Assembly (NCBI GenBank): GCA_039989895.1
Contig: JBDXGY010000001.1
Span: 96,001 to 160,000, forward strand
Source: Hyphomicrobiales bacterium
GTDB lineage: Bacteria; Pseudomonadota; Alphaproteobacteria; Rhizobiales; JACESI01
Length of the DNA stretch: 64,000 nt
Reading direction: 5' to 3'
Shown here: piece by piece, positions 18,036 through 26,711 of the stretch
Layout: every line of letters begins with the position of its first letter
Position numbering within the stretch: the stretch's first letter is position 1
The notes under the pieces: generated by a model
What the model was told of the DNA's origin: nothing
Database searches by the model: none
The model's input: the letters and a program-made list of their open reading frames with translations, nothing else
Program-made: the position numbers and the translations under genes

Positions 18036-19328
18036 TTGGCAAATGTAGTGATAGTTGGCTCCCAATGGGGAGATGAGGGTAAAGGTAAGATTGTTGACTG
18101 GTTATCAGAGCGCGCTGACGTTGTGGTGCGTTTTCAAGGAGGCCATAATGCGGGGCATACGCTCGTCATTGATGGCGTTTCTTATAAATTAAGCTTGCTC
18201 CCTTCCGGGATAGTTCGCAATGGGAAAACTTCAGTCATTGGTAATGGTGTTGTCGTTGATCCCCACGCATTGGTTGCCGAAATTGGTCGCCTGCGCGAAC
18301 AAAACGTCACCATCAATACTGACACATTGAAAATTGCAGAAAACGCAACGCTTATTCTATCCCTCCACCGTGAGCTTGATGGCATACGCGAAGGCTCAAG
18401 CGAGGGCACAAAAATAGGCACAACCAAGCGAGGCATCGGCCCCGCCTATGAGGATAAAATTGGCCGTCGCGCTATACGCCTCATGGACCTAGCCAATTTG
18501 AACAGCCTACGCGGCAAGATTGATCGCCTTTTAGGACATCACAACCCATTAAGGCGCGGTCTTGGCCAACCTGAAATTTCTGCAGATGCTATTTATAAAG
18601 AGCTGGAAGAAGTAGCCCCTATCATTCTTCCCTACATGGCTGCCGTTTGGCGCCTTCTTGATGAACACTGCAAAAAAGGTGACCGATTACTATTTGAAGG
18701 GGCACAAGGCGCGCTTCTTGATATTGACCATGGCACATACCCCTATGTCACTTCATCAAATACCATTGCAGGTCAAGCATCCTGTGGCTCAGGCCTTGGG
18801 CCTGATGCCATAGACTATGTGCTTGGCATCACAAAAGCCTATACAACCCGCGTTGGCGAGGGTCCTTTTCCCACAGAACTAGATAATGAAGTCGGTCAAT
18901 TTTTGGGCGAACGCGGCCATGAATTTGGAACTGTCACAGGTCGAAAACGCCGATGCGGCTGGTTTGACGCGGTCCTTGTACGCCAAACAGCGAAAATCTC
19001 TGGCATCACCGGTATCGCACTGACAAAACTTGACGTACTTGACGGCCTCGATGAACTAAAAATATGTGTTGGCTATAAGCTAGATGGTAAAATCATCGAC
19101 TATCTGCCCGCATCAGAAGGCGCTCAAGCACGTGTTGAACCTATTTATGAAACACTGGAGGGCTGGCATGATACAACTGTCGGCGCTAGAACTTGGAATG
19201 AATTGCCAGCTCAGGCCATAAAATATGTTAAACATATAGAAGAACTTATCCAGACTCCTGTCGCTTTATTATCCACTTCTCCCGAACGCGACGATACTAT
19301 TCTTGTTCAAGATCCATTTCAGGACTAG
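18036..19328 (+). CDS. purA: Adenylosuccinate synthetase
   Basis: Joins IMP and aspartate with GTP to give adenylosuccinate, the first committed step to AMP. A protein of 430 residues, normal for the family. [14 protein letters not shown] (9-22) is the GTP loop, HNAGHT is the conserved substrate segment, and [21 protein letters not shown] and [12 protein letters not shown] are further signatures. The start codon is TTG, fixed by the conserved Ala-Asn-Val-Val-Ile-Val beginning; the ribosome-binding site is weak. The unknown repeat protein follows 32 bases downstream and is probably co-transcribed. Confidence 0.97.
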   Translation: MANVVIVGSQWGDEGKGKIVDWLSERADVVVRFQGGHNAGHTLVIDGVSYKLSLLPSGIVRNGKTSVIGNGVVVDPHALVAEIGRLREQNVTINTDTLKIAENATLILSLHRELDGIREGSSEGTKIGTTKRGIGPAYEDKIGRRAIRLMDLANLNSLRGKIDRLLGHHNPLRRGLGQPEISADAIYKELEEVAPIILPYMAAVWRLLDEHCKKGDRLLFEGAQGALLDIDHGTYPYVTSSNTIAGQASCGSGLGPDAIDYVLGITKAYTTRVGEGPFPTELDNEVGQFLGERGHEFGTVTGRKRRCGWFDAVLVRQTAKISGITGIALTKLDVLDGLDELKICVGYKLDGKIIDYLPASEGAQARVEPIYETLEGWHDTTVGARTWNELPAQAIKYVKHIEELIQTPVALLSTSPERDDTILVQDPFQD

Positions 19329-19360
19329 AATTAGATTAAATAAGAAAATATGGAACTATC

Positions 19361-21424
19361 ATGGCAGACTATCGTTCAATATTAGATCGCGCGATTTCAG
19401 GCTTAACTGAAAACACCGAAGATGCCCGTCGCACAATTTATGACAAGGCCAGAGGCGCACTCATGCGTCAACTCTCGTCTCTCGAGCCTCCGCTTTCACC
19501 TGCCGAAATCTCAAAACAGCGCCTCCAACTTGAAGAAGCTGTAAGGGATACGGAAAACGGATTTAATGGAATATCTGATCTCGAAAGTGCCGTTTCAGAT
19601 GCTGTCAATAATATTGAAGCCGATGTGCCAACAATGGAACAGCCTGAACCTGTGGCTGAACCAACACCTGAAGCCGTAGCTGAACCAACGCCTGAACCCG
19701 TAGCTGAACCAATACCCGAACCCGTAGCTGAACCAATACCCGAACCCATAGTTGAGCCAACACCCGAACCCATAGTTGAGCCAACACCTGAACCCATAGT
19801 TGAGCCAACACCTGAACCAGTCACCGAGACAACACCAGAAAATGCCGAAATGCCAACGGCAATAACGGATCCTGATCTTGATCCTTTAATTGCCCTAGCT
19901 GAAAATTTATCTAATCAAACAGGCGATGCACCATCTCTTGAAGAAGCTATGCCTGACGTTGAACAGCTCACTAAAGCAAGTATTCCAGATATACCAGAAG
20001 TTCCAGAAGTTCCAGAAGTTCCAGATACGACACTAGAACTAAAGGGTCTCGACATCATTGAAGAAGCCGAGCAAACCCTTAAAGGCATTGATGCCGAAAA
20101 CTTAAACCCATTGGACGAATTGAAGCAAACAATAGCAGAAGACACTCTGCCTGATGTGGATGTATCAAATTTTCCGGATATCAATGAACCAAGCACAACA
20201 TTAGATACCCCCGACGATCAAACACCCCTCGATGAGATAGAAGCACTCGCCGATACACAAACATCCGAGATGCCTGAGGAATTTGATTCATCAGAGACAC
20301 CAAATATCAGTGAGGCCAATAGTGATGAGGCCGCTCTCGTTGCAGCCGCTGAGAAAAACCCAAGCAGCAAAGGTCTGTTTTGGATTTTAACATTACTCAT
20401 TATCTTTGGCATAGGTGCTTTTGGCTGGGCCAAGCGTGATGCACTAGAACCAACAATTGCACCGCTCTTTGAAAAAGTACAAAAATCGACCACCGACTTC
20501 TTTAGTTCACTAACGCAAAAAGAAGAAACCGTAACGACACCAACCGCAACAAATGAAAATGCATCTGACCTTCCACAAAAAGCTGAAGACCGTATTTTAG
20601 ACACACCATTAGAGGTCGCTCCTAAAGAAACTGAGCAAATCAGCGCACCAGAAATAACGCCTGGAAATAGGATCACCCTGCCAACTGAAGAGCCTGCGAG
20701 CGTGCCTTCAAACACACCATCCCTACCCTCCTCTACTTCTGAGGCGGAAACAGTTACACCGGTCGTGCCAAACGTTGAAACACCGAAGGAAGAGCCTATT
20801 GTAACGCCGCCAAATAATACTGATGCGTCACAAGCGCCCGCTGACACAACACAGGCAACAACAACGCCTGTCACAAATATTTTTACAGCCAGCGCTATAT
20901 TTTATGAAGAGCGGAAAGATTCAGGGCGCCCCGATGTATCAACAGGTAATGTAACATGGGAACTCATCCCAGAGGGCAGTGAAGTTATTGGCTCAACGAG
21001 CCTGCCTTCAGTGCGCGGTAACGCGCGCGTTCAAAACCGCGATTTAAATGTGCGTTTTGAGATCATGCGCAATCTTGATGAAGCACTACCCGCCAGCCAT
21101 TTGATCGAGATCGAATTTAAAACCGGACAGCTTTTTGCTAATGACAGCATTAATAATGTTGCCGGTGTTTTGATGAAAGAAAATGAACAAGATAATGGCC
21201 AGCAATTAATCGGCGCGGTCGTCAAAGTATCTGACAATGTTTTCTGGATAGCCATGTCAGCTCGTGCGGCCGACCTCGCCAGCAATGTCGACGCGATAAA
21301 GAAACTTAAGTGGTTCGATATCCCAGTAACTTTTGCCAGCGGGAAACGGGCAATATTAACTTTGGAAAAAAGCGCAGCTGGCACGAAAGCTTTAGAACAA
21401 GCATTCATCTCTTGGGAGAAATAA
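19361..21424 (+). CDS. Large single-pass membrane protein with EPxPEP(V/I) tandem repeats, unknown function
   Basis: The product has 687 residues. The N-terminal 70 residues (YRSILDRAISGLTEN, YDKARGALMRQLSS, PPLSPAEISKQRLQLEEAV) form a helical domain that I recall in hypothetical proteins after purA in other rhizobia. Residues 95-158 are eight tandem octapeptides rich in Glu and Pro. A long acidic, Thr/Pro/Glu-rich region follows, then one membrane helix (about 337-358), another low-complexity stretch (360-500), and a folded C-terminal domain (505-687) starting NIFTASAIFYEER. The likely topology is a cytoplasmic N-terminus, a Pro-rich spacer and a periplasmic C-terminal domain. The function is unknown. 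Confidence 0.85.
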   Translation: MADYRSILDRAISGLTENTEDARRTIYDKARGALMRQLSSLEPPLSPAEISKQRLQLEEAVRDTENGFNGISDLESAVSDAVNNIEADVPTMEQPEPVAEPTPEAVAEPTPEPVAEPIPEPVAEPIPEPIVEPTPEPIVEPTPEPIVEPTPEPVTETTPENAEMPTAITDPDLDPLIALAENLSNQTGDAPSLEEAMPDVEQLTKASIPDIPEVPEVPEVPDTTLELKGLDIIEEAEQTLKGIDAENLNPLDELKQTIAEDTLPDVDVSNFPDINEPSTTLDTPDDQTPLDEIEALADTQTSEMPEEFDSSETPNISEANSDEAALVAAAEKNPSSKGLFWILTLLIIFGIGAFGWAKRDALEPTIAPLFEKVQKSTTDFFSSLTQKEETVTTPTATNENASDLPQKAEDRILDTPLEVAPKETEQISAPEITPGNRITLPTEEPASVPSNTPSLPSSTSEAETVTPVVPNVETPKEEPIVTPPNNTDASQAPADTTQATTTPVTNIFTASAIFYEERKDSGRPDVSTGNVTWELIPEGSEVIGSTSLPSVRGNARVQNRDLNVRFEIMRNLDEALPASHLIEIEFKTGQLFANDSINNVAGVLMKENEQDNGQQLIGAVVKVSDNVFWIAMSARAADLASNVDAIKKLKWFDIPVTFASGKRAILTLEKSAAGTKALEQAFISWEK
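19643..19834 (+). repeat. Eight tandem 24-bp coding repeats
   Basis: Eight consecutive 24-bp units encode Pro-Glu-Pro-(Val/Ile)-(Ala/Val)-Glu-Pro-(Thr/Ile). Units 3-7 are nearly identical in DNA and the end units are more diverged. Such arrays expand and contract by slippage or recombination. A smaller array of 9-bp units (CCAGAAGTT three times, 19994-20020) follows in the same gene. Confidence 0.9.
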
Positions 21425-21426
21425 GT

Positions 21427-21451
21427 CGCCTAATCGATCAATGATTAGGCG
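21427..21451. terminator. Perfect 9-bp hairpin between convergent genes, overlapping the rpoH stop codon
   Basis: CGCCTAATC (21427-21435) and GATTAGGCG (21443-21451) flank a 7-base loop that contains the rpoH stop codon. It is placed to stop transcription from both sides, but no long T-run is present. Confidence 0.6.
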
Positions 21452-22349
21452 CTTCAATCGCTTCAATATTTGATTGCAGCGATTCACGAGAGAGGCGTTT
21501 TACAGCGCGTTGAACTTTCTCAAACGCGCGCACCTCAATTTGGCGTATTCTTTCACGACTGACGCCAAACTCTTCGGAAAGCTGCTCTAACGTTAAAGAT
21601 GGCTCTTCTATACGCCGAGCCTGAAAAATGCGCGTTTCACGCTCATCAAGCACATCAATTGCTTCTTTCAAAAGCGCACGGCGATGATCAAGCTCTTCTT
21701 GCTGCTCATAGATCACATCAGGCGTATCGCCTTCATCGACCAACCAGTCTTGAAACTCCCCTGCTCCATCCTCTGTACGAATAGGCGCATTAAGTGACTT
21801 ATCACCTGACATGCGTTGGTTCATTGAAAGCACGTCGCTTTCAGAGACACCGAGGCGGGTGGCAATTGTAGTCACCTGTTCAGGGCGCAAATCGCCATCT
21901 TCAACGGCTTGAATTTGCCCTTTAACTTTACGTAAGTTGAAAAATAACCGTTTCTGGCTGGCGGTTGTACCTATTTTCACAAGCGACCAAGAACGAAGGA
22001 CATATTCCTGAATAGAGGCTTTAATCCACCACATCGCATAGGTGGCTAGGCGAAATCCTTTGTCGGGGTCAAATTTTTTCACGGCCTGCATCAGCCCGAC
22101 ATTACCCTCTGAAACAACCTCGCCAATCGGCAATCCGTAACCCCGATATCCCATCGCCACTTTAGCAACCAGTCGCAAATGGCTTGTAACCATTTTCTCG
22201 ACCGCAGCTCTATCACCGTGTTCCTGATATGCTTTCGCCAACATGAACTCTTCTTGAGGTTCAAGCATGGGGTATTTGCGAACCTCAGAAAGGTATGAAG
22301 ACAGACCGCCATCACCTGATGAAATTGTCGGAAGATTGCCTTGCGCCAT
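21438..22349 (-). CDS. rpoH: RNA polymerase heat-shock sigma factor RpoH (sigma-32)
   Basis: Directs RNA polymerase to heat-shock promoters. A protein of 303 residues with region 2 (SHLRLVAKVAMGYRGYGLP, then EGNVGLMQAVKKFDPDKGFR and ATYAMWWIKASIQEYVL), the RpoH box QKRLFFNLRK that separates this family from other group-3 sigma factors, and region 4 with the helix-turn-helix LEQLSEEFGVSRERIRQIE. RpoH probably drives ftsH elsewhere in the window (known biology of other proteobacteria). It is a single gene, convergent with the repeat protein. Some rhizobia carry two rpoH genes; which one this is cannot be told. Confidence 0.96.
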   Translation of the reverse strand: MAQGNLPTISSGDGGLSSYLSEVRKYPMLEPQEEFMLAKAYQEHGDRAAVEKMVTSHLRLVAKVAMGYRGYGLPIGEVVSEGNVGLMQAVKKFDPDKGFRLATYAMWWIKASIQEYVLRSWSLVKIGTTASQKRLFFNLRKVKGQIQAVEDGDLRPEQVTTIATRLGVSESDVLSMNQRMSGDKSLNAPIRTEDGAGEFQDWLVDEGDTPDVIYEQQEELDHRRALLKEAIDVLDERETRIFQARRIEEPSLTLEQLSEEFGVSRERIRQIEVRAFEKVQRAVKRLSRESLQSNIEAIEAPNH

Positions 22350-22486
22350 TCACAAATCCTTTGGTCTTGCCGTCTATCGATAGAGAACCCATCGACACTG
22401 ATATCATATCATATAAGAATTATATCAATTATTTTCAAAAAACTAATCAAAAATATGGCAATTCAGTCTCATTCAAGCAAAGACTT

Positions 22487-22512
22487 TAAGGGCCACCAAA
22501 AGGCGGCCCTTA
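22487..22512 (-). terminator. Hairpin downstream of serA
   Basis: TAAGGGCCACC and GGCGGCCCTTA form an 11-bp stem with the loop AAAA on the DNA. In the minus-strand RNA the one imperfect pair becomes G-U. It starts 11 bases after the serA stop codon; the trailing U-run is short. Confidence 0.7.
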
Positions 22513-22523
22513 CAATTCATGGA

Positions 22524-24110
22524 TTAAAATTGAAGCGATTTCACCTGAATAACACCTTCAAGCGTACCAATATCTCGCAATAAATCTTCCGAAATATCAC
22601 CATCAACAGCAAGAAGTGCGATTGCTTCATTGTCTTGCTCTTTGCGGCCAAGATTAAAAGTAGCAACATTCACGTCATATTTGCCAAGCATTGTTCCAAG
22701 GCGACCGATGAAGCCAGGCTTATCATAATTGGTGATATAGAGCATGTTGGATGAGAATCCACCGTCCATATTGATGCCTTTAATCTGAATAATCCGCAAC
22801 TTACCATCTGAGAAAACAGTGCCAGCCACTGAGCGTTCTTGTTTCTCCGTTGTTATCGTCAAACGGATATAATTCTCATAAGCACCCTCTTGTGCGCGAG
22901 CCACTTCCTCGATTTTAATACCACGATCACGAGCAACGACTGGCGCAGAAACCATATTCACCGTCTGTAATAAAGGTTGCATCAATCCTGAAAGAGCCGC
23001 AGCCGTCAAAGCCTTGGTATTCATTTCAGCAACATCACCTTCATACTCGATACGAACTGACTTAATACCCGTTTCCGTGGCTTGACCGGCGAACAGACCA
23101 AGATTTTCTGCAAGCTTAACAAAAGGCGTCAGCTTCGGTGCTTCTTCAGCAGTGATTGAAGGCATATTCAGCGCATTGCTCACAGCACCTTTCATCAAAT
23201 ATTCTGACATTTGCTCAGCAACCTGCAAGGCCACATTTTCTTGTGCTTCAGAAGTCGCCGCACCTAGGTGAGGTGTGCAAACCACATTTGGTAAATCAAA
23301 CAAAACGTTTTCATTCGCAGGCTCTACTTCAAAAACATCAATCGCAGCTCCCGCCACTTTGCCAGCTTTCAACGCTTCAGCCAGATCAGCCTCAACAATC
23401 AAACCACCACGGGCACAATTGATAATACGAACACCGTCTTTCATTTTTGCAATGGCTGCGGCATCAATAATATTGCGGGTTTTATCTGTGAGTGGCGTGT
23501 GCATCGTGATGAAATCAGCACGCGCAAAAAGCTCGTCCAATTCCACCTTTTCAATGCCCATATCAGACGCACGTTCAGGGGTTAAAAATGGGTCAAAGGC
23601 AACCACTTTCATTTTCAAACCAAGAGCGCGATCAGCAACAATAGAACCGATGTTACCCGCGCCAATAATGCCGAGCACTTTGGATGTTACTTCAACGCCC
23701 ATAAATTTGGACTTTTCCCATTTGCCTTTTTGTGTCGACATATCCGCTGCCGGTATTTGCCGAGCAACAGCAAACATCATCGCAATTGCATGTTCAGCTG
23801 TGGTGATTGAGTTACCAAAAGGCGTGTTCATAACAATGATGCCTTTCGCTGATGCGCTAGGTATATCAACGTTATCAACGCCAATACCTGCACGTCCGAT
23901 AACTTTAAGATTATCAGCAGCCGCAATAATTTTTTCCGTTACCTTTGTCGCAGAGCGAATAGCCAGACCATCATATTGACCGATGACTTCAAGAAGTTTG
24001 TCTTTGTCTTTGCCAAGGTCTGGCTGGAAATCAACTTCAACGCCGTGGTCTTTAAAAATCTGAACGGCTGTTGGAGAAAGTTTATCTGAAATGAGTACAC
24101 GAGGTGCCAT
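22524..24110 (-). CDS. serA: D-3-phosphoglycerate dehydrogenase SerA
   Basis: Oxidises 3-phosphoglycerate to 3-phosphohydroxypyruvate with NAD+, the first step of serine synthesis. A long-form enzyme of 528 residues: split substrate domain, NAD-binding domain with GIIGAGNIGS (147-156), the Arg in INCARGGLI, the catalytic His in CTPHLGAATSEAQ, the extra ASB-type domain (about 315-450) and a C-terminal ACT domain (about 455-528) that usually mediates serine feedback inhibition. It lies 77 bases after serC and is probably transcribed with it from the serC leader. Confidence 0.97.
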   Translation of the reverse strand: MAPRVLISDKLSPTAVQIFKDHGVEVDFQPDLGKDKDKLLEVIGQYDGLAIRSATKVTEKIIAAADNLKVIGRAGIGVDNVDIPSASAKGIIVMNTPFGNSITTAEHAIAMMFAVARQIPAADMSTQKGKWEKSKFMGVEVTSKVLGIIGAGNIGSIVADRALGLKMKVVAFDPFLTPERASDMGIEKVELDELFARADFITMHTPLTDKTRNIIDAAAIAKMKDGVRIINCARGGLIVEADLAEALKAGKVAGAAIDVFEVEPANENVLFDLPNVVCTPHLGAATSEAQENVALQVAEQMSEYLMKGAVSNALNMPSITAEEAPKLTPFVKLAENLGLFAGQATETGIKSVRIEYEGDVAEMNTKALTAAALSGLMQPLLQTVNMVSAPVVARDRGIKIEEVARAQEGAYENYIRLTITTEKQERSVAGTVFSDGKLRIIQIKGINMDGGFSSNMLYITNYDKPGFIGRLGTMLGKYDVNVATFNLGRKEQDNEAIALLAVDGDISEDLLRDIGTLEGVIQVKSLQF

Positions 24111-24187
24111 AGGAGGAGTTCCTTTTGTCTTTTAACCGACCAATGCCGGATTAGCCTTTATCAGGCCATGAGAGTTTGAAAGGTAAA

Positions 24188-25360
24188 TTAAGCAGACTTT
24201 GCTGAAGCTTTAAGAGTGGCAAATGCCCAATCGAGCCATCCGGTCAGTGCTTTAAGGTCATCGGCTTCAACTGTTCCACCTGCCCAGATACGAAGTCCGG
24301 CTGGTGCATCGCGATAAGCCCCGATATCATAAGCAACGCCTTCTTGATCGAGAAGTGCTGTTATCTTTTTCGCAAAAGCTGCCTGTTCATCAGTATCAAG
24401 CGCAGCAATTTCAGAATCTGAAATCACCAGACACACTGACGTGTTGGAGCGAGTGGCTGGATCATCAGCCAAAAAATCAACCCAATCGGTTGTTTCAACC
24501 CAATCATTCAGTACAGCAAAGTTAGCGTCCGCACGGGCACAAAGTCCTGAATAGCCGCCAACAGATCGCGCCCAGTTCAGGGCATCAAGATAATCTTCAA
24601 CACACAACATAGAAGGCGTATTGATGGTTGCGCCGGTAAAGATACCTTCGATCAATTTGCCACCTTTAGTGAGGCGGAAAATCTTAGGTAAAGGCCATGA
24701 CGGCGTATAGCTTTCAAGGCGTTCAACAGCGCGTGGTGACAGAATGATAACACCGTGGCCGCCTTCACCGCCCAGCACTTTTTGCCAAGAGTAAGTGACA
24801 ACATCGAGTTTATCCCACGCCATATCCTGCGCAAAAACCGCTGATGTCGCATCACAAAGCGTGAGGCCTGCGCGGTCGCTTGCAATCCAGTCGCCATTAG
24901 GAACCCGTGCACCAGAGGTTGTGCCATTCCATGTAAAGCAAACATCATCGTCAAAATTAACCGCGCCAAGATCCGGCAAGTGGCCATAATCAGCATGAAG
25001 CGAGGTTACATTCTCAAGCTTCAATTGCTTGGTCACATCGCTGACCCAGCCCGCGCCAAAGCTTTCCCATGATAACATGGTCACACCGCGTGCGCCGAGC
25101 ATAGTCCACATGGCCATTTCGAAAGCACCAGTATCTGAAGCTGGCACAATGCCAATTCGATAGTCATCCGGCACGCCTAAAAGAGCGCGCGTCTCGTCAA
25201 TGGCTTGTTTGAGTTTTGATTTGCCAATTTTTGCCCGATGAGAACGGCCAAGTGCCGCATCTTGGAGGGCATCAAGTGACCAATTAGGTCTTTTAGCACA
25301 AGGGCCAGAAGAAAAACGCGGATTTTCCGGCCGCGCAGCCGGTTTCATTGTATCTGTCAT
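24188..25360 (-). CDS. serC: Phosphoserine aminotransferase SerC
   Basis: A PLP enzyme that turns 3-phosphohydroxypyruvate and glutamate into phosphoserine. A protein of 390 residues of the alphaproteobacterial type, starting with [16 protein letters not shown]. The PLP lysine is Lys194 in [16 protein letters not shown], with [12 protein letters not shown] before it. The ATG is preceded by GAGG seven bases upstream, which lies in the loop of a small hairpin that is part of the leader RNA. It is the first gene of serC-serA. Confidence 0.97.
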   Translation of the reverse strand: MTDTMKPAARPENPRFSSGPCAKRPNWSLDALQDAALGRSHRAKIGKSKLKQAIDETRALLGVPDDYRIGIVPASDTGAFEMAMWTMLGARGVTMLSWESFGAGWVSDVTKQLKLENVTSLHADYGHLPDLGAVNFDDDVCFTWNGTTSGARVPNGDWIASDRAGLTLCDATSAVFAQDMAWDKLDVVTYSWQKVLGGEGGHGVIILSPRAVERLESYTPSWPLPKIFRLTKGGKLIEGIFTGATINTPSMLCVEDYLDALNWARSVGGYSGLCARADANFAVLNDWVETTDWVDFLADDPATRSNTSVCLVISDSEIAALDTDEQAAFAKKITALLDQEGVAYDIGAYRDAPAGLRIWAGGTVEADDLKALTGWLDWAFATLKASAKSA

Positions 25361-25435
25361 AGTCTATCCTCACAGATAGTTTGCCCTTCGTTGGGGAAGG
25401 GTGTCCCACCTGCGGAGATATATTTTTGGGATGAA
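25361..25435 (-). promoter_or_regulatory. serC leader RNA (probable cis-regulatory element)
   Basis: Immediately upstream of serC the minus-strand transcript can form two hairpins: CCCTTC/GAAGGG (DNA 25384-25401) and CTATC/GATAG (25364-25379). The GAGG ribosome-binding site sits in the loop of the second. A conserved RNA of this layout, the serC motif, is known upstream of serC-serA in alphaproteobacteria; its ligand is undetermined. The hairpins are seen directly; the family match is from memory. Confidence 0.65.
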
Positions 25436-25506
25436 GGTGTCAATTGCTAAAAAGCGGTAATGACCAATTTATTTTGCAACGCAGCAAAATAAGCTTTAGT
25501 GCAAAC

Positions 25507-25535
25507 AAAAAGCGGCGGGAAAACCCACCGCTTTT
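25507..25535 (-). terminator. Intrinsic terminator of the outer-membrane protein gene
   Basis: AAAAGCGGCGGG and CCCACCGCTTTT with an A4 loop. In the minus-strand RNA the single imperfect pair becomes G-U, and the stem is followed by five Us, so it is oriented to end the gene at 25561. Confidence 0.85.
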
Positions 25536-25560
25536 AAAATCTATAAACCGTATCTATCTT

Positions 25561-26430
25561 TTATTTAAAGATAGGCGAAGGCGCTTGATAAGAAGGTTTA
25601 GCACCACCGAATGTATAGCGAAGACCAATTCGCAACTCGTGGCCATCTAGATCATCTGATACGATTGGACCAACAGCAGTCTGAGCAACATCACCACCAT
25701 TGATGCGCGTATAGCGATAAGAGCCATCAAGCGCGAGGTTGTCATTCAACTCATACGACAAACCAGCTTGTAGGTTCCAAGCAAAACGAAGGTCATCTTC
25801 ACCTTCGAAAAGCTGATTTGCTTCAGTTGATGGGTTAGCAGCAGCAAGTTCAAGAGGGTCTGCACCAGGCGTGTTACCAGCTGTTGGGTTATTTGAGCTA
25901 ATGAACGTACCATAATTAAGATAAGCGAAACCAACACCACCGCCAACATAAGGCGTAAAGCCATTAAAGCTGCCTGCATCAATATAAGCATTTGCAAAGA
26001 ATGTAGACAGGTCAAGTGTTTGGTCTAGGCCTAATGTACGGTCACCAATTGTTGGGAATGCTAGACAAGCACCACACTCAATTGTTCCGTCAAGGTCTTT
26101 ATTCGTTCTGTGATCCGCTGTTAGGTCAAACCGTAGGTATTTACGGAATTTATAACCAATACCACCGCCAAAGACGAGAGCATTCTCAGCATTTTCATTA
26201 TCAAATCCAGAACTGAAACCAGCTACATCATTTTGAAAGACAGTATCAGGCTCAGACCAGATAGAATATCCGATATCACCACGCAGATAAAAACCACCAC
26301 CTGCTGCTGCAACAACCGGTTTGTGCTCGATGACGGGCGCTGGCGGGTCCAGATCTGCCGCTATAGCGATAACTGACGACAAAGCTGTCGCGCTCAAAGC
26401 GACAATGCCGACTTTTAAAAAACGGCTCAT
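25561..26430 (-). CDS. Outer-membrane beta-barrel protein, Omp25/Omp31-like
   Basis: A protein of 289 residues with a signal peptide (1-24, cleavage near AIAADL) and an alternating beta-strand pattern: GGFYLRGDIGYSIW, FGGGIGYKFRKYLRFDLTAD, PYVGGGVGFAYLNYG, AWNLQAGLSYELNDNLALDG and HELRIGLRYTFGG. This fits the eight-stranded opacity/Omp25/Omp31 family common in Hyphomicrobiales outer membranes. The last strand ends in YTF, but unusually about 14 further residues follow it (AKPSYQAPSPIFK). An AGAGGA ribosome-binding site and a downstream terminator mark it as a single-gene unit. Confidence 0.88.
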   Translation of the reverse strand: MSRFLKVGIVALSATALSSVIAIAADLDPPAPVIEHKPVVAAAGGGFYLRGDIGYSIWSEPDTVFQNDVAGFSSGFDNENAENALVFGGGIGYKFRKYLRFDLTADHRTNKDLDGTIECGACLAFPTIGDRTLGLDQTLDLSTFFANAYIDAGSFNGFTPYVGGGVGFAYLNYGTFISSNNPTAGNTPGADPLELAAANPSTEANQLFEGEDDLRFAWNLQAGLSYELNDNLALDGSYRYTRINGGDVAQTAVGPIVSDDLDGHELRIGLRYTFGGAKPSYQAPSPIFK

Positions 26431-26593
26431 TGAGAAATCCTCTTCTTACTGTTTGCCACAAATGGTAGCCAAGATTAAACCCAGCGTTGCAGAGGATAAT
26501 GAGCCAAAATACTTAAAGTGTTATTAACCACGTAGATTAATCATAATGCTTAACAAAAAAAACGTGTAAATCATAAAACACAACAAGTAATCG

Positions 26594-26618
26594 TTAATAT
26601 TTTTTCGGGAAATATTAA
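26594..26618. repeat. AT-rich 9-bp inverted repeat between glmM and the outer-membrane protein gene
   Basis: TTAATATTT (26594-26602) and AAATATTAA (26610-26618) are perfect inverted copies around a 7-base spacer. The dyad is about 165 bp upstream of the outer-membrane protein gene and 94 bp past the glmM stop. It could be an operator or a weak transcription end; no T-run follows. Confidence 0.55.
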
Positions 26619-26711
26619 TTTTATATTAAAATAGGCGGCATAAAGCATAGCCAAAGACCAAAGAGACAAAACAAAACAGAAATTTAATTATTAAATAGCC
26701 AATGATAAGGC

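Noticed and set aside
19468..19824. Gly/Ser/Val repeat protein on the minus strand opposite the EPxP repeats
   Set aside because: The low-complexity antisense product is a direct result of the 24-bp repeats. It has no start signal and no independent support.
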